From Drosophila pseudoobscura (Eukaryota; Arthropoda; Insecta; Diptera; Drosophilidae), in NCBI RefSeq assembly GCF_009870125.1, contig NC_046683.1:53335869-53399868 (forward strand): a stretch of 64,000 nt of DNA. Reading direction: 5' to 3'. Below, one piece after another: positions 7,937 to 18,884 of the stretch. The translations under genes and the position numbers were made by a program. The notes under the pieces are model-generated. The model was given only the letters and a program-made list of their open reading frames with translations. It did not search any database and had not been told where the DNA came from. How positions within the stretch are numbered: the first letter of the stretch is position 1; every line of letters begins with the position of its first letter.

Positions 7937-8524
7937 GTGATCTGAAATTAATATATTTTGAATTTTAATATTGATTGCAAAATAACGAGATTTAATAATA
8001 ATATAGTACTACTACTTGAGTTCGTACTGCATCTAGACGTTGTGGAATTCAGATTTATCGTTGTGATTCTCTCGCCAATTGTATTCTGATAGCTCTAAAT
8101 GCGTTAAGGTTGTTTTTGTGGCCATTATCTTTTATTATACTAGTTCTACCGTGCAGCATACATATAATTACTTGTAAAGTTTTCTTTTGTGGTTTGACCC
8201 AAACATTTATTTATTTGTCTGCTATAAAAACTCATATTATATATATAGTAATATGTCCAAAAAATGGATTAAAAAAATGTTGCATAATGCAGAGGGACAG
8301 GAGAAGAATGAAGAGTATAAAAAAGAAAGATTTACTAGTACAATGGAAAGACAATGTGGCAGCCGCTTCGACAATCGATTGTTATTTTTTTCTTGCCCCA
8401 TTATCATAGTGAGATATTGTTTTGTGTGTTGCTATTTCAGTCCGATCAGTGGTCTCAGAATAAACCAAAAATTTAATTAAATTTCTATACGTTTTCTATG
8501 CCAAATGCGCCATCCAAGGAATGT
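7937..8524. other. Intergenic spacer
   Basis: About 0.6 kb, AT-rich, between the secretion cluster and the 3' end of NUCB1. ORFs at 8110-8480 look random. No gene seen. Confidence 0.55.
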
Positions 8525-10383
8525 TTAGTGTTGCTGCTGTGGTATTGGTTGATTTTGTTTATGCTCTTTCTGTTGCTGCTGTACCGGAAGCTGCTGATTC
8601 TGTACAGGTGGCGGGCTTTGATTATTCAATTGCTGAGCTTGGGGCTGTTGTTGTTGCACGGGCTGTTGCTGCTGTTGTTGCTGTTGTTGTGGTGCCGATT
8701 GCTGGTTTCCGGACTGCTGTTGTTGATAGATAGGTTGTTGTTGCTGCTGCTGCACTGGCTGCTGCTGTTGCTGAACAGGTTGTTGCTGCTGATATTGCAC
8801 GGGCTGCTGCTGTTGCTGCACGGGCTGTTGCTGTTGCTGCACGGGCTGCTGCTGTTGCTGCACGGGCTGCTGCTGCTGCTGTTGCTGCACGGGCTGCTGC
8901 TGTTGCTGCACGGGCTGCTGTTGTTGTTGATATTGAACAGGCTGTGGCTGCTGATAGACAGGCTGCTGTTGTGGGATCTGTCCGGCATGCTGATAGACCT
9001 GATTGGGGTGCAATTGAACGGGTTGTCCATTCCCGTATTGCTGCTGTTGGTACTGCTGCGCGTATTGCTGCTGCTGCTGGGCATATTGCTGCTGCTGTTG
9101 CGCGTGCTGTTGATCTTGCTGCTGGTAGTGTAGTTGTCCATTTGGCGGGTGGTAGGCCACACCGCCGGGTGGCGGCGCTGAATAGTAGCCTTGAGGCATA
9201 TTTGGATGGGGCGGCAGTTGTCCCTGGGCAATCAGTCGTTGCACTTCCTCCTGACGGCGGCGTTCATACTCCAGATACTCCTCGTGAGTGTATTGCGGCT
9301 GTTGGTCGATGGTCTCCCATTCGGGATCTTTCTGGAACTCGTCCTTCGATGTTTGCATCATGAACTCCTCGATGCTGATCAAGCCATCGTGATTGGTGTC
9401 GGTCTCCTGGAAATAATGCTCACGCATTCGCTCCATTTCCTCAGCCCTTTCGCGCATATCGTCCTCGGGGAGATCACTTTGGTAGACCTTGTCCAGCTCC
9501 TTGACAAACAGGGCCTTCACTTCAGCCTCATCCCAGTATCCGTTGCTGTCCACGTCGTGGATGGAGAAGAAGGTCTTGGGTTCAAAGTCATTCTTGTCCA
9601 TGTGGTCCTGCTTCTCCCAGACCTCTTCCAGTTGAGCCTTGTTGCCAGGATGATGCAGTTTTCCATGATCCTTGTGCTTCTCCTCCTTTTGTTTGAGTTC
9701 CTCTTCGAACTTCTTACGTGACGCCTCATCCATTTCCTTCTTCTGAGCCTCGCGCTCGAACTCCTTTTGCATTTCGTACTCCTTGAAATCCCCACGACGC
9801 TTGCGATCCGCCTCGGCCAAATCATCCGAGGTTTTCTGAATTAACTTTTTCAAATCTTCTATCTCGAAAGTGTGCTCATTGTCGTGATCCAAATGCAGAG
9901 GCACCTTCAGATGTTTTCGATCGATGTCGTTACTCAGCTCGTAGGCCTGATTTGCCAGTTCACGCAAACGCTCCAACTCTCGTCGCTTTATTTCGTCAAG
10001 CTTGGTTCTTACATGATGATTCACATAGTCCAGCTCTTGAGCTATTTTGCCACTCTACAAAACAGAAGACCTTGGTTATCGCAAACATATGGGAAATCCC
10101 CAACACCCAACACTCTTACACGTATGTCTGCCTCCGGGGCTTTGTCCAATTTCTGGCGGAACTCGGGATCAGCTTCTAGAGCCTCGACCACTTCTCTTAG
10201 ATAGCGCTCATACTCCAGAGCCGTCTCCACGTCAGCTGTGGCGGGGGTACTGCTGGATTCAGCCTCCTTGGGGTCCGTCTTTTTGTTTTGCGTCACGGGT
10301 AAAGCTGTCACCGCCGAAATCGCGATGGAAACAACCAAAGCCAAGCCCAGCAAGGACAGATTGTGTGCTTGCTTGCACTTCAT
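8525..10383 (-). CDS. NUCB1: Nucleobindin (597 aa)
   Basis: Calcium-binding secretory-pathway protein of the nucleobindin/CALNUC family. Two exons: 10383-10120 and 10054-8525, joined in phase 0 across a 65-bp intron. Residues 1-28 are a signal peptide. The junction gives ADIRSGKIAQELDYVNHHVR, the family's most conserved stretch. A leucine/lysine-rich coiled coil is followed by two EF-hands, one around residue 255 (DVDSNGYWDEAE) and one around 306 (DTNHDGLISIEE), both with intact oxygen ligands. From about residue 370 to the end the protein is Gln/Pro/Val/Tyr-rich with many QQQQPVQ repeats, which is longer and more repetitive than the vertebrate tail. Family members act in Golgi calcium storage and G-alpha binding. 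A DRE at 10522-10529 lies upstream. Confidence 0.92.
8560..9130. repeat. CAG/CAA-rich coding repeat (poly-Gln tail of NUCB1)
   Basis: Tandem units of roughly 18-24 bp encoding QQQQPVQ, with mixed CAG and CAA codons. It causes long spurious Leu-, Val- and Ser-rich ORFs in the other frames. Confidence 0.85.
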
Positions 10384-10521
10384 GGCTGCAACTGTTGTCT
10401 CTAAGCGCGTGCCTGAGGGTTTCTTTTGTTCTGATTCGGCAACTGTGCAAATAATTGAATAAAATTAAATATTCTGACGTGTCGAACGTAAAATGAAATA
10501 CAAAAGAGTCGATAGCAAACT

Positions 10522-10529
10522 TATCGATA
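10522..10529. promoter_or_regulatory. DRE (TATCGATA) upstream of NUCB1
   Basis: Perfect DREF-binding palindrome 140 nt upstream of the NUCB1 start, typical of broadly expressed fly genes. The 10384-10694 spacer holds nothing else recognisable. Confidence 0.55.
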
Positions 10530-10694
10530 TTCTCGGTCTTTCCCAACACTATTCAATCAGCTGTCAGCACACGCAAGAATTTAGCACGGTTTTTGAATTT
10601 ATATTTTGTAAAAATTTGTAATATCGGAGCAGAAAATTTTGTATTTTACTGTTTTCAGCTTAAACATACTTTTACGACTACTATTGCTGACTAT

Positions 10695-12605
10695 CTAGGC
10701 TTTCAAATCTTTTTTAATTTTTTTCAACTTCTTCAGTTTTGGCTCAACAGCTTTTTTCGTGGGCTTGTTCAGACCACTTTCAGTTTTTTGTGTCGTTTTG
10801 GTAGCGTTTTCCCTGCCCGCGCGCTTTTTGAGAATATTTTCCGCTTTCTGAATCTTCTGCAGTTTTGCGGATTTCTGGGTTGCCTCAATACTAGCCTCTG
10901 GTCGTATTTTTGTGGAAATGTCCTCGCGCTCCAGTGGCTTCTTGGCTCGTATTCTGGCCTCCGATTTGCGAACTTTCTTCATTTGTAGCATGTATTCCGG
11001 AACAGTACCGCCGGAGTTCTTAATGATCAATGCAATGCTAAGAAAAAGACACAAGTTATATAATAGTACGACTTTTATCATCTGCGTTCGAGTTACCTTC
11101 TCAAATTTGCCGTATCATCCTGCGTGAAGAAGGTAATGGCACGGCCTGGACGACCCGCGCGACCCGTGCGCCCAATGCGATGAATGTAAGAGATGGTCGT
11201 GGGTGGAAAATCATAATTAATGACCAGATTAACGCCTTTGAAGTCAATACCGCGCCCCATAAGCTCCGTGCAAATCAGGACCCAAATGTTTCCCTCGCGG
11301 AAGGCACGCACGCAGTTATCACGTTGATGCTGGGAACGCTCGGCGTGAATGACGTCCACGTTGATGCCGTCGTAGAGCAGCTCTTCAAACAACTGCTTTG
11401 CACGGTCTTTGCTTTGGACAAAGACAAGAACAGGCGGCTGAAGGCCTTGGCGCACCAGGTTTCTCATGGCGACCAGCTTGCCACTCTCGGATCCAACGAA
11501 CAGTAGTTCCTGTTGGACTGTATCCGTGGCGCTGTTCTGCACACCAATTGTGATCCGTACAAGGTTCTTGAGATGCCGCAACGCCCACTTGGCCACAGGG
11601 ACCGTGTATGTGGCACTGAAAAAGGCCACGCACTTCTGCGGATGCGAACAGGCGGCGTAGATGTCATCCAGCTGTTCCTTAAAGTTGTTTTGTCCCTCCT
11701 CCATCAGTCGATCCGCCTCGTCCAGTACAAACCACTCGACACCCTTAAGATCGAGCAGAGGAGGTTGTTGTTGCAGCAAGAACCTCACTCGATTCGGGGT
11801 GGAGATGAGAATATCATACTTCTGCTTGCACTCCGCTCCATGCTTTTGCTTAGCTTCGCTTACTTTGCTGATGAAATGAGTGCGCAGGCCTGTCTCCCTC
11901 GTCAGCTCTGAACACTCGCGATAGATTTGCTGCGCCAGCTCTCGCGTTGGGGCCAAGACTAAGGCCCTCAGCCCGGTCGTTTTATGGGAGCGGAGGCCAT
12001 TGATAATCGGTGTGAGAAAGGCCAATGTCTTTCCAGAACCAGTGGGCGCACAGGCCATCAGAGCCCGCTTCTGGAACAGCACCGGTAATGCTTGCATTTG
12101 GATAGGTGTGGGCTGGGAGAAGCCGTACGAGAGAACGTTCTGTTGTAGGCGTGGCAGTAGCTTGTAATCCCTAATCAGGTCATCGAAGCTTAACACGGGC
12201 GCCGGAATGTTCTTGCCCAGCGCTGTTATGCTGTGTTGCTTCCTCGATGCATTTGCCTGCTCCGTGATCTTTTGCAGTTCCTTCTGTTCTACTGAGAGTT
12301 TCTTCTGATCCTTGGCCTTTTTGCGCTTGGGCGCAGCTGCAAGAGCGCCGGCTGCATCTCCCAGTAGTCGAAATTCTGTGTTTTCTGATTCCTCGTCTGC
12401 TTTCTTAACTTGTTGCGGCTGCTCCGGCTGCGGCTCCGGCTCTGTCTGAGAGCTGACAACAGTTTTGCTCGGTTTAATGGGGTTCTGCAAGGGTGCCATT
12501 AGTCGAAATGTGTTAAATTTTATTCACACAATTTATACACACCTTTGGCTTTTTGGAAAACCGTACTCCTGCAGTTAATAGTTTAAATATATCATGCTCG
12601 TCCAT
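10695..12605 (-). CDS. DEAD-box RNA helicase, DDX52/Rok1 type (597 aa)
   Basis: ATP-dependent RNA helicase of the DDX52/Rok1 family, which acts in nucleolar 18S rRNA processing. Three exons: 12605-12543, 12484-11097, 11037-10695. The first exon ([20 protein letters not shown]) matches the conserved family N-terminus. The apparent ATG at 12499 lies inside intron 1 just before the acceptor, so it is not the start. All helicase motifs are present: Q motif (PTPIQMQ), motif I (APTGSGKT), Ia (PTRELAQQ), Ib (TPNRV), II (DEAD), III (SAT), V (RGIDF), VI ([10 protein letters not shown]). The last exon joins to give [20 protein letters not shown], again family-typical, and ends in a lysine-rich tail. 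A CACGTG box lies at 12627-12632. Confidence 0.92.
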
Positions 12606-12930
12606 TTTCGTTGCTAAATTTCATCGCACGTGCATTTGTTTTGCTTCAGACCAGAGTTGCCATACCATAAAAAGCGAAGGCACAAAATGTGCTGTAATGC
12701 GCAGGGCTGTGCGGCACTAACATTGATTTCAATTTCAAATAATTCATTTGATAAATTCAATTAATTAATTGAATAAATTACCTTTCGTGATTTTTAAATT
12801 ATATTTTTTCCGTTCAGAAAACAAAAGCATAAACCGATGATCAGCTGCTAGAAGACATTCAACTTAGTCATAAAATAAAACACCATCCTAATCCTTACAT
12901 TAATTTCTTAAGATTATGGAATTTTCAATC
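12606..12930. other. Spacer between helicase start and Harbinger-like gene end
   Basis: 325 bp. It should contain the helicase promoter (CACGTG at 12627) and the 3' UTR of the next gene. AT-rich from 12720. Nothing more is visible. Confidence 0.5.
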
Positions 12931-14248
12931 TCAGGGCTCCATGGCCACTAACTCATCCATGAGGTCAACACGCCTTCGCAGTCCTTGATTGTTACTCTCA
13001 CTCCCTTTAATGTCATCCACTATGCCGCCCCAGGTAAAATTTGTCCGTCCTTCAGAAATCGACAGCTGATCCAAGTAATCATCCCTGAACTCCTCGCAGA
13101 GATTGTGCATGGCACAAATGCTCTCCACTATGAGACGGACTTCGTTCAGATCTCGCGCCTCCAGGGCGTACAGAGTGTTGAAACGACGAGCCAATGCGTC
13201 GAGGACCTTCTCGGCCAGCTGGAAAGCAGGCTTCATCAGATCGTTGAACACTGCATCCTTGCGAAAGCATTCTGACTCGATGGGTCGCATCAAATACGAT
13301 TTGAGTGGAAAGACACTATTTCCAATGAGGTAGCTGCCGGCTGGCATTGTCCTGGGGTTCAACGCAAGTGTTTGGCCAATCGGCGAATCCTCGAATGTGT
13401 ACTCGTGGGCCAATTCCACATAGCAGTCGATGATCTTTTTCTCGGCATTGCAGATGAGTTGCAGGACAACTGGAACCTCGGCATGCTCTGACTCCAGGAA
13501 GACATCCAGGCGCTTCAGCGTAATGATGCCGAACAGCTCTTTGAAGCACTTGAGCTGCGGAAGGCTCTGATAACCCTGCAGCGTGTTCTGTTGTGCTGCC
13601 AGAGAGTTTGGCCATTTGATGAAACTCTCATAGTTGTCGGATATAACATTCCAGAAGCTACGCACCACCTGCTGGCAGAGTGCCCACGGCAGCTGATACT
13701 TCCTAGAAATCTCTTCGAAGTGTTCGTCGGTGGCTAGCTTCCACATGGCCAGCGAAAACACTGTCTGAGGCGGAGGGCTCGGGTACCCGGGCAGGCTAAT
13801 TTCCTGTAGTATCTCCCCCAATGATTGTTGAATTTTCTGCAAAGGGTGGGCGGAATTAAATGACTTTGCCAGGGGCAGGGGTGCTTTCTTCGACTTTGGC
13901 ACTTACCAGAAACGATAGCTTGCGCATATGCAAATAAGATTCGAATTGAGCCTCCACATACCGGTGTAGGAGGTTTAGATCCCCATATGTCCACTGCAAT
14001 TTGGCAATTTTACGACGTTTCTGCGGCTTCGCTTGTTCCATTGTCTCTCTGCGCTTGAGATTTGAGGACGTACCACGTTTCTGCTGCATTAATGCAAAGA
14101 TCTCCGCCTCGTCGTCATCACTGGCCGCCAGAAGGGGGTAATTATTCGATGAAATCTCTGTTGGCCCATCGCCTTTGGGCTGCTGATCAATCAGCAAATC
14201 CTTAGTAATAATAGAAGCAATATTGGCCAAAACAGCGCGCTCCTCCAT
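12931..14248 (-). CDS. Domesticated PIF/Harbinger transposase-like protein (415 aa)
   Basis: Two exons: 14248-13907 and 13836-12931, joined in phase 0 over a 70-bp intron. The N-terminal 80 residues are acidic then lysine-rich (a possible nuclear signal, KPQKRRKIAK). The rest follows the HARBI1 nuclease plan: ITLKRLDVFL, the LIGNSVFPLKSYLMRP block (GDSxYPL in active enzymes), ALARRFNTL and AMHNLCEE. The catalytic Asp of the GDS motif is Asn (about residue 287) and the first-Asp motif is not recognisable, so it should not cut DNA. No terminal repeats flank it. This pattern fits the Drosophila PIF-like domesticated genes (DPLG group), probably DNA- or chromatin-binding. An in-frame upstream ATG at 14359 is possible. 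The start is uncertain, the family call fairly firm. Confidence 0.8.
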
Positions 14249-14583
14249 GGTTTGTTTTGTTGTCTGTCTGTCGTCGTATGATTCTCCGTTTTTGTGGTGG
14301 TTCCGACGCCCAACAACCCCTTGAAGTAAATGTATGTGCAAACACGCATGTGTGTTCACACTCTCGCGGTCAGCTGTTTGGGCGCCACTTTACCGGTATT
14401 TGAATGTTGCGTCTTGTGAGCTTTGGTTAATTTAATTTAATGTAGAATATTTACGAGTATATTCAAATGAATGAGTGCCTTAAAATTATTTTAGAGATGT
14501 TTAAACAATTCCTGTGGGACAGTTCTGCCAGAATGCTTGTTTTGTTTAGTCGATAGTATCGTAAACACGATATTGGTTAACGG

Positions 14584-16555
14584 TTATTCGCAGGGACTGC
14601 CGTGGTAATTGCATTCCACGGGCGCTACAAATCAATAAATCAATCAAATGAGTGAAAACCATTAATATTTGCAGCAGATCAAGCTCACCCAATGCAGGTT
14701 TCTCCACCTCAAATGTATCCCATGTGCACTTGTGCAAAGTTGGATCAGATCTTCTTATGCCCTGCCGATTTCCCGGTGCCGAGGCTCCTTCGCGCAGCAG
14801 TTGGACGCGCTGCCGCAACGCTGCCAGAACCTCAGAATGTCTCGTGGAATACACCAAATTGTTTTTCTCACACGGATCGTCCCAAATATCGTACACACAC
14901 TCCTCTACCAAAGGATTGCAGCCTCGTTGAAGATCCCCGCAGCGGACGGCAGCCGACCGTCGCAAGGTCATCACCCGCTGCTGCGTCATGCGTCGAATAT
15001 CGTGGCGGGCTAGGGCTCGGGAAGTGGGTGAATTGCGTACCGTCACCACATAGCGGCTCTCACGAGGATCCAGGTCATCTAGCTCGCGGTAGGTGAGCAC
15101 TTGATCATACTGTCCCGCCGAAGTGGTGCCGTTTATATACTTCCAGTGTCCCATTTGGAATGAAGTGACCCGCCACTCATCGTCCAAGATGTGCAGAATT
15201 TCACGCGGCACATGCGGTGCATCCACAGGTCCTGCCAACTGCGGCCACAAGTCTATGCCATCCAGCTCGAGAGTGTGGGGCAGCTCGATGCCCGCGGCAT
15301 GAGCCAGAGAGGGTAGCCAATCCGCCACATAAATGGGCTGGGTGAAAATGTTGCCGCGTGCCTGCAGCTGCGCACTCCAAATGGCGCCGGCTACGCGCAC
15401 TCCTCCCTCCCAAGGAGTGTTCTTTTGGCCTCGGAGCGGCCAGTTGGAGCCTGTATTGGCAAACATGCCCACTGACGGAGCGCCATTGTCAGAGTAGAAG
15501 ATCACAATGCTGTTCTCCAGCTGACCCGTGCTGTTCAATGCGCTGACAATGCGCCCCACACTTTGGTCCAGCTTGGAGACCATGGCTGCAAAGGTTCTGT
15601 TAATCAGCACGAACATTTCAGGGTAAAAATAATCTAACCAACCTGCATATTTCCTTCTGTTGGGATCCTTAATGTAAGCAAACTTTCGAATCTCCTCCTC
15701 AGGTGCCTGCAAGGGATCGTCTTCATTCGCCGTGTGTGTGGCGAGATGGCTGAGTACCAGGAACAAAGGCTCCTCCTGCCCTTCCCGCTCCCTTATCACA
15801 CGCTCCGCCTCGTTGGTCAGCAAGTCTGTGACATATACGCCACGATCCCTGCACTCCAGCTCCATATTCCGACGAAAGTCATAGCCGAGAGAGTAATTAC
15901 GAGCGGGCATCTTCGAGCGCCTCTGATAGTAGTCTATGTAGGCGCCCCAGTAGCCATAGTGATAGTCGAATCCGCGTCGGGTAGGCGTGTACTCCGGACG
16001 GGAGAAGCCCAAATGCCATTTGCCTATCAAGTTGGTGGAGTAACCAGCCTGCTGAAAAATCTCCGGCATCAGTGTGGCATTCAGAGTAAGTCCCCAGGGT
16101 TCCTCATTGCTAATTACAAAGTGTTGAGTGCCTGTTGCATAAATTGATTGATGAACACCAACTTTTACAAGACAGTAGATATTACCTGTGTGTATTGGAT
16201 AGCGACCGCTGAGGAGAGCTCCACGAGATGGAGTGCACATGGCCGGCGCATACAAGCGGTCCAGAATCCGTCCATGGAAGGCCAAGGCATCGATATTGGG
16301 AGTTAGAAACTCCCGTCCACCGCGAAAGCTGACATCATCGAACCCCTGCAATATATTACAAATGCTGGTTTGTTTTGGAAAATCGGTGCTTTATGTCCGA
16401 GAAACTTGTTCTACCATGTCATCGGCCAATATAATGATTATATTGGGACGCCCTGCTGTTTCTGCTGTTTCTGATGCTGCTGATGCTGGTGTCTCATCTG
16501 TCTTCGCTCGTTGAAAGCAGAGTAAAAGCAATAGAAACGCTGATAAGCCTTTCAT
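14584..16555 (-). CDS. Arylsulfatase B-like lysosomal/secreted sulfatase (575 aa)
   Basis: Sulfatase of the arylsulfatase B type (N-acetylgalactosamine-4-sulfatase in vertebrates). Five exons: 16555-16415, 16345-16186, 16131-15643, 15585-14689, 14624-14584, all in frame. A signal peptide (MKGLSAFLLLLLCFQRAKTD) precedes the metal-binding LADDMGFDDVSFRGG. The formylglycine site CTPSRGALLSGR, in which Cys is converted, is intact, as are KWHLG and the DNGAP block. The last exon rests on a strong GTGAGC donor and a TTTGTAG acceptor 64 bp apart, giving a C-terminus rich in Cys (VECNYHGSPCE). Without that splice the frame would run on to 14546. Probably degrades sulfated glycans in the lysosome. Confidence 0.9.
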
Positions 16556-16961
16556 TGTGTGTTACTTAATTTCCAAACTAATGAACTAATTTTAATCGCG
16601 TGCTGCGTACCGCTATGTACAACAGCTCCCAAGCAACTGACGGTGGGAGAGAGGTCCACGTAATATCTTGCCTCGAATCGAGTCGACTCGGCTCGATTTC
16701 AGTTTCAGTCTTTGGGTCTGTTTCAGTTTGTTTAAGTTGCGTGGGGTTCGTCCAAATTAGCAGCCACTCACAAACTTGATTGACTATGTAATTAATGTTC
16801 GGCAACGACAACAGGCTGTAAATGCAAGACTTTTAAGTTGATTTTGATTGGCTTCCGTTGAGTAACTGGAGGAGCCAATACTAGACAGATCAAGGGTGTT
16901 TTTTATATTTCTTCCCAATTTCATACGTGGAAGAATTCGTCCGTAACTTACACCATCAAAC

Positions 16962-17162
16962 ATGGGGAGTTTATTGTTTGCTTTTTTTACTCTACTTCAT
17001 TTTGTAAAGGTTTTCTCTTCGGCGCGAGAAGTGGGTCAACGAGCTATGAGAATTGGCTTATCAATTCACCAGAACCAGAATTTGTCATCGAGAGTGTCTT
17101 CCGCACCTATATATTCATTAGTGTGGTATCGGATTGCTACTAAAAGACGAACGATTTATTAA
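16962..17162 (+). CDS. Possible small secreted peptide (66 aa)
   Basis: Begins MGSLLFAFFTLLHFVKVFSS, a plausible signal peptide, followed by 45 unremarkable residues. The stop codon overlaps an AATAAA at 17162-17167. There is no convincing TATA box and I know no homologue. It lies in the 0.8 kb gap between the divergent-looking ARSB 5' end and the Cln3 3' end. Could be chance; comparison with relatives would decide. Confidence 0.3.
   Translation: MGSLLFAFFTLLHFVKVFSSAREVGQRAMRIGLSIHQNQNLSSRVSSAPIYSLVWYRIATKRRTIY
17155..17160 (-). terminator. Candidate Cln3 polyadenylation signal
   Basis: AATAAA on the minus strand, about 200 nt past the Cln3 stop. Confidence 0.4.
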
Positions 17163-17360
17163 ATAAAGCTTAGAGAGTAATTGAACAGAGGCTACATAAC
17201 TACATAACATCTATCTAGCACTACACTACCAGAGTCCGCTTTGGCTTGGTTGCAGTCACACAGAGCTAATAATACTATAAAGAGTCACGCACTCATAGCT
17301 AGACACACACGTTAAAGGCATAATCTGATCCCAGATGCATCGTTTCCTCTTGGCTGATGA

Positions 17361-18884
17361 TCACCAGACAACGCTCCGCACCGCCGCCGGCAGACCGCAG
17401 ATGGCATTGTGTACGGGAATGGCCAGGAAGCCGGCCAGGGCAATGCCATAGGAGTCGGACTGCACCACCATGGCCATGGCGAACTGCTGGCGCTCGGGTG
17501 ATATTTCCTTGGACATGCGGTAGAAGGTGTTCACGTAGGCGCCGCCACCCAGCAGTCCTTCCCACAGGACGATGACGAAGACGATCCAGATGCTGGGCGT
17601 GTACCACCAGATGACCTCGGTGAGGAAGTAGATCACGTTGACGAACTGGAAGACGGACATTAGCCAGATCTTGTTCAACTGGAAGATGTTGACCGAGGAG
17701 CGCGAGATGAAGACACCAATCTGATAGTCTACATTCAGCCAGCGGTACTGAGAGTCCTTGTCCAGGAAGATGTTCTCAAAGTAAACCAATTCAAACTGCA
17801 AACGAAAAGCATCATCATGAGGAAGATCTCGCAAGCGTTTCTCTCCAAACCCACTCACCAATCCCTGGTTGATGAAGTACTCAAAGAAATAGACCAGACA
17901 GAGGGGCAGCATATACTTGAACAGATGCTTGATGTAGGAGAGCTTCTCCTTGAATCCAACCAGGGGCTTGTCGTCGCTGATCAGTACCTCGGTGGACTCC
18001 ACGGTGGTCACAGGCAGAATGTCCACCTGCGGACGACGCAGGAGCAGCCAGAAGGCGAAGGCCTCAATGGCAGGAAAGACGAGCATGATCAGCATGGTGT
18101 TGCGCGGGCTAACATCGAGATCCCTCAGGGTGGCATAGCTCAGCGAACCAATCACGCCGGCTCCTCCAGTACCCGAGGACCAGGTGGATATGACGTTTCT
18201 GAAACAGATCGAAAGAATCTTTTTAGAGATTCAACTAAGGATTAGACCGTTCAAACTAACTTGTTATATCGCGAAGAGTATGCCAGGAAGGTGGTCTCTC
18301 CAATGCCACTGCTCGCCGACGTGATGATGACTCCCAGGAGAGCCATCCACTCGGCGTGGGCGAATCCAACGAGCAGGAAGCCAGCTGCCGAGCAGGCCAC
18401 CGCAATTGCTATGCGTGAGCTGCAAGATAAATCAGGTTAAGATGCTGCAAAGGCAGAGGCCACAGATCTCGGTCTACTCACTTCACCCAGAAGGGAAAGA
18501 AGGGCATTAGCATCTTGACAAACAGCGAGGGCAGCACATCAGCCAGCAAAATGGCACCGGTGGATACCAAGTGACAGTTCCTACCCGTGGCGCTGGTTTC
18601 ATCGTCATCGGTCTGACAGGGAGCACAGGAAAACGATTAGTCTGATTTGGATGATCAGGTTATCCCTGATCTTTGCCTACCGGATTGAACTGCTTGATAA
18701 TGTCGTGGGCCGCACTCAACATCACCACATAGCCGTAGTTGTTGCATAATCCAAGGATCCAGTAGGATGTCAGGTCCCGCCAGAGGCCGCGATCCTTTCG
18801 AGGGCTGTGGGGGCCACCTGCAGGTGCGACCACAACCTGAGGATCGTGCTCGGCCTCGGCCTCTTGCTGTTTGCTGGTCGTCAT
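17361..18884 (-). CDS. Cln3: Battenin/CLN3 lysosomal membrane protein (422 aa)
   Basis: Orthologue of the protein defective in human juvenile neuronal ceroid lipofuscinosis. Five exons: 18884-18681, 18612-18482, 18419-18261, 18198-17859, 17795-17361, all in frame and close to the human length of 438. Conserved blocks are YWILGLCNNYGYVVMLSAAH (first membrane segment), ISTWSSGTGGAG, YFFEYFINQGL, YRWLNVDYQIGVFISRSS, LWEGLLGGGAYVNTF and FAMAMVVQSDSYGIALAG. It has about eleven hydrophobic segments. The N-terminus and the loop after GGAGVIGSLSYAT carry hydrophilic, variable sequence. It acts in late endosome and lysosome membranes; the exact transport role is debated. Confidence 0.95.

Noticed and set aside
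8498-9133. Plus-strand Leu-rich ORF of 211 codons
   Set aside because: Antisense shadow of the CAG/CAA repeat in NUCB1. Overlapping Val- and Ser-rich ORFs in other frames have the same cause.
12485-12499. ATG at 12499 as start of the DDX52-like helicase
   Set aside because: It lies inside intron 1 before the acceptor. The conserved N-terminus is in the exon at 12543-12605.
13837-13902. Start at 13902 (MPKSKKAPLPLAKSF) for the Harbinger-like protein
   Set aside because: This stretch is the 70-bp intron between two well-formed splice sites; the exon upstream continues the frame.
15201-15413. Short ORFs overlapping the arylsulfatase and similar ones over Cln3 and Grd
   Set aside because: Out-of-frame shadows of GC-rich exons with no independent support.
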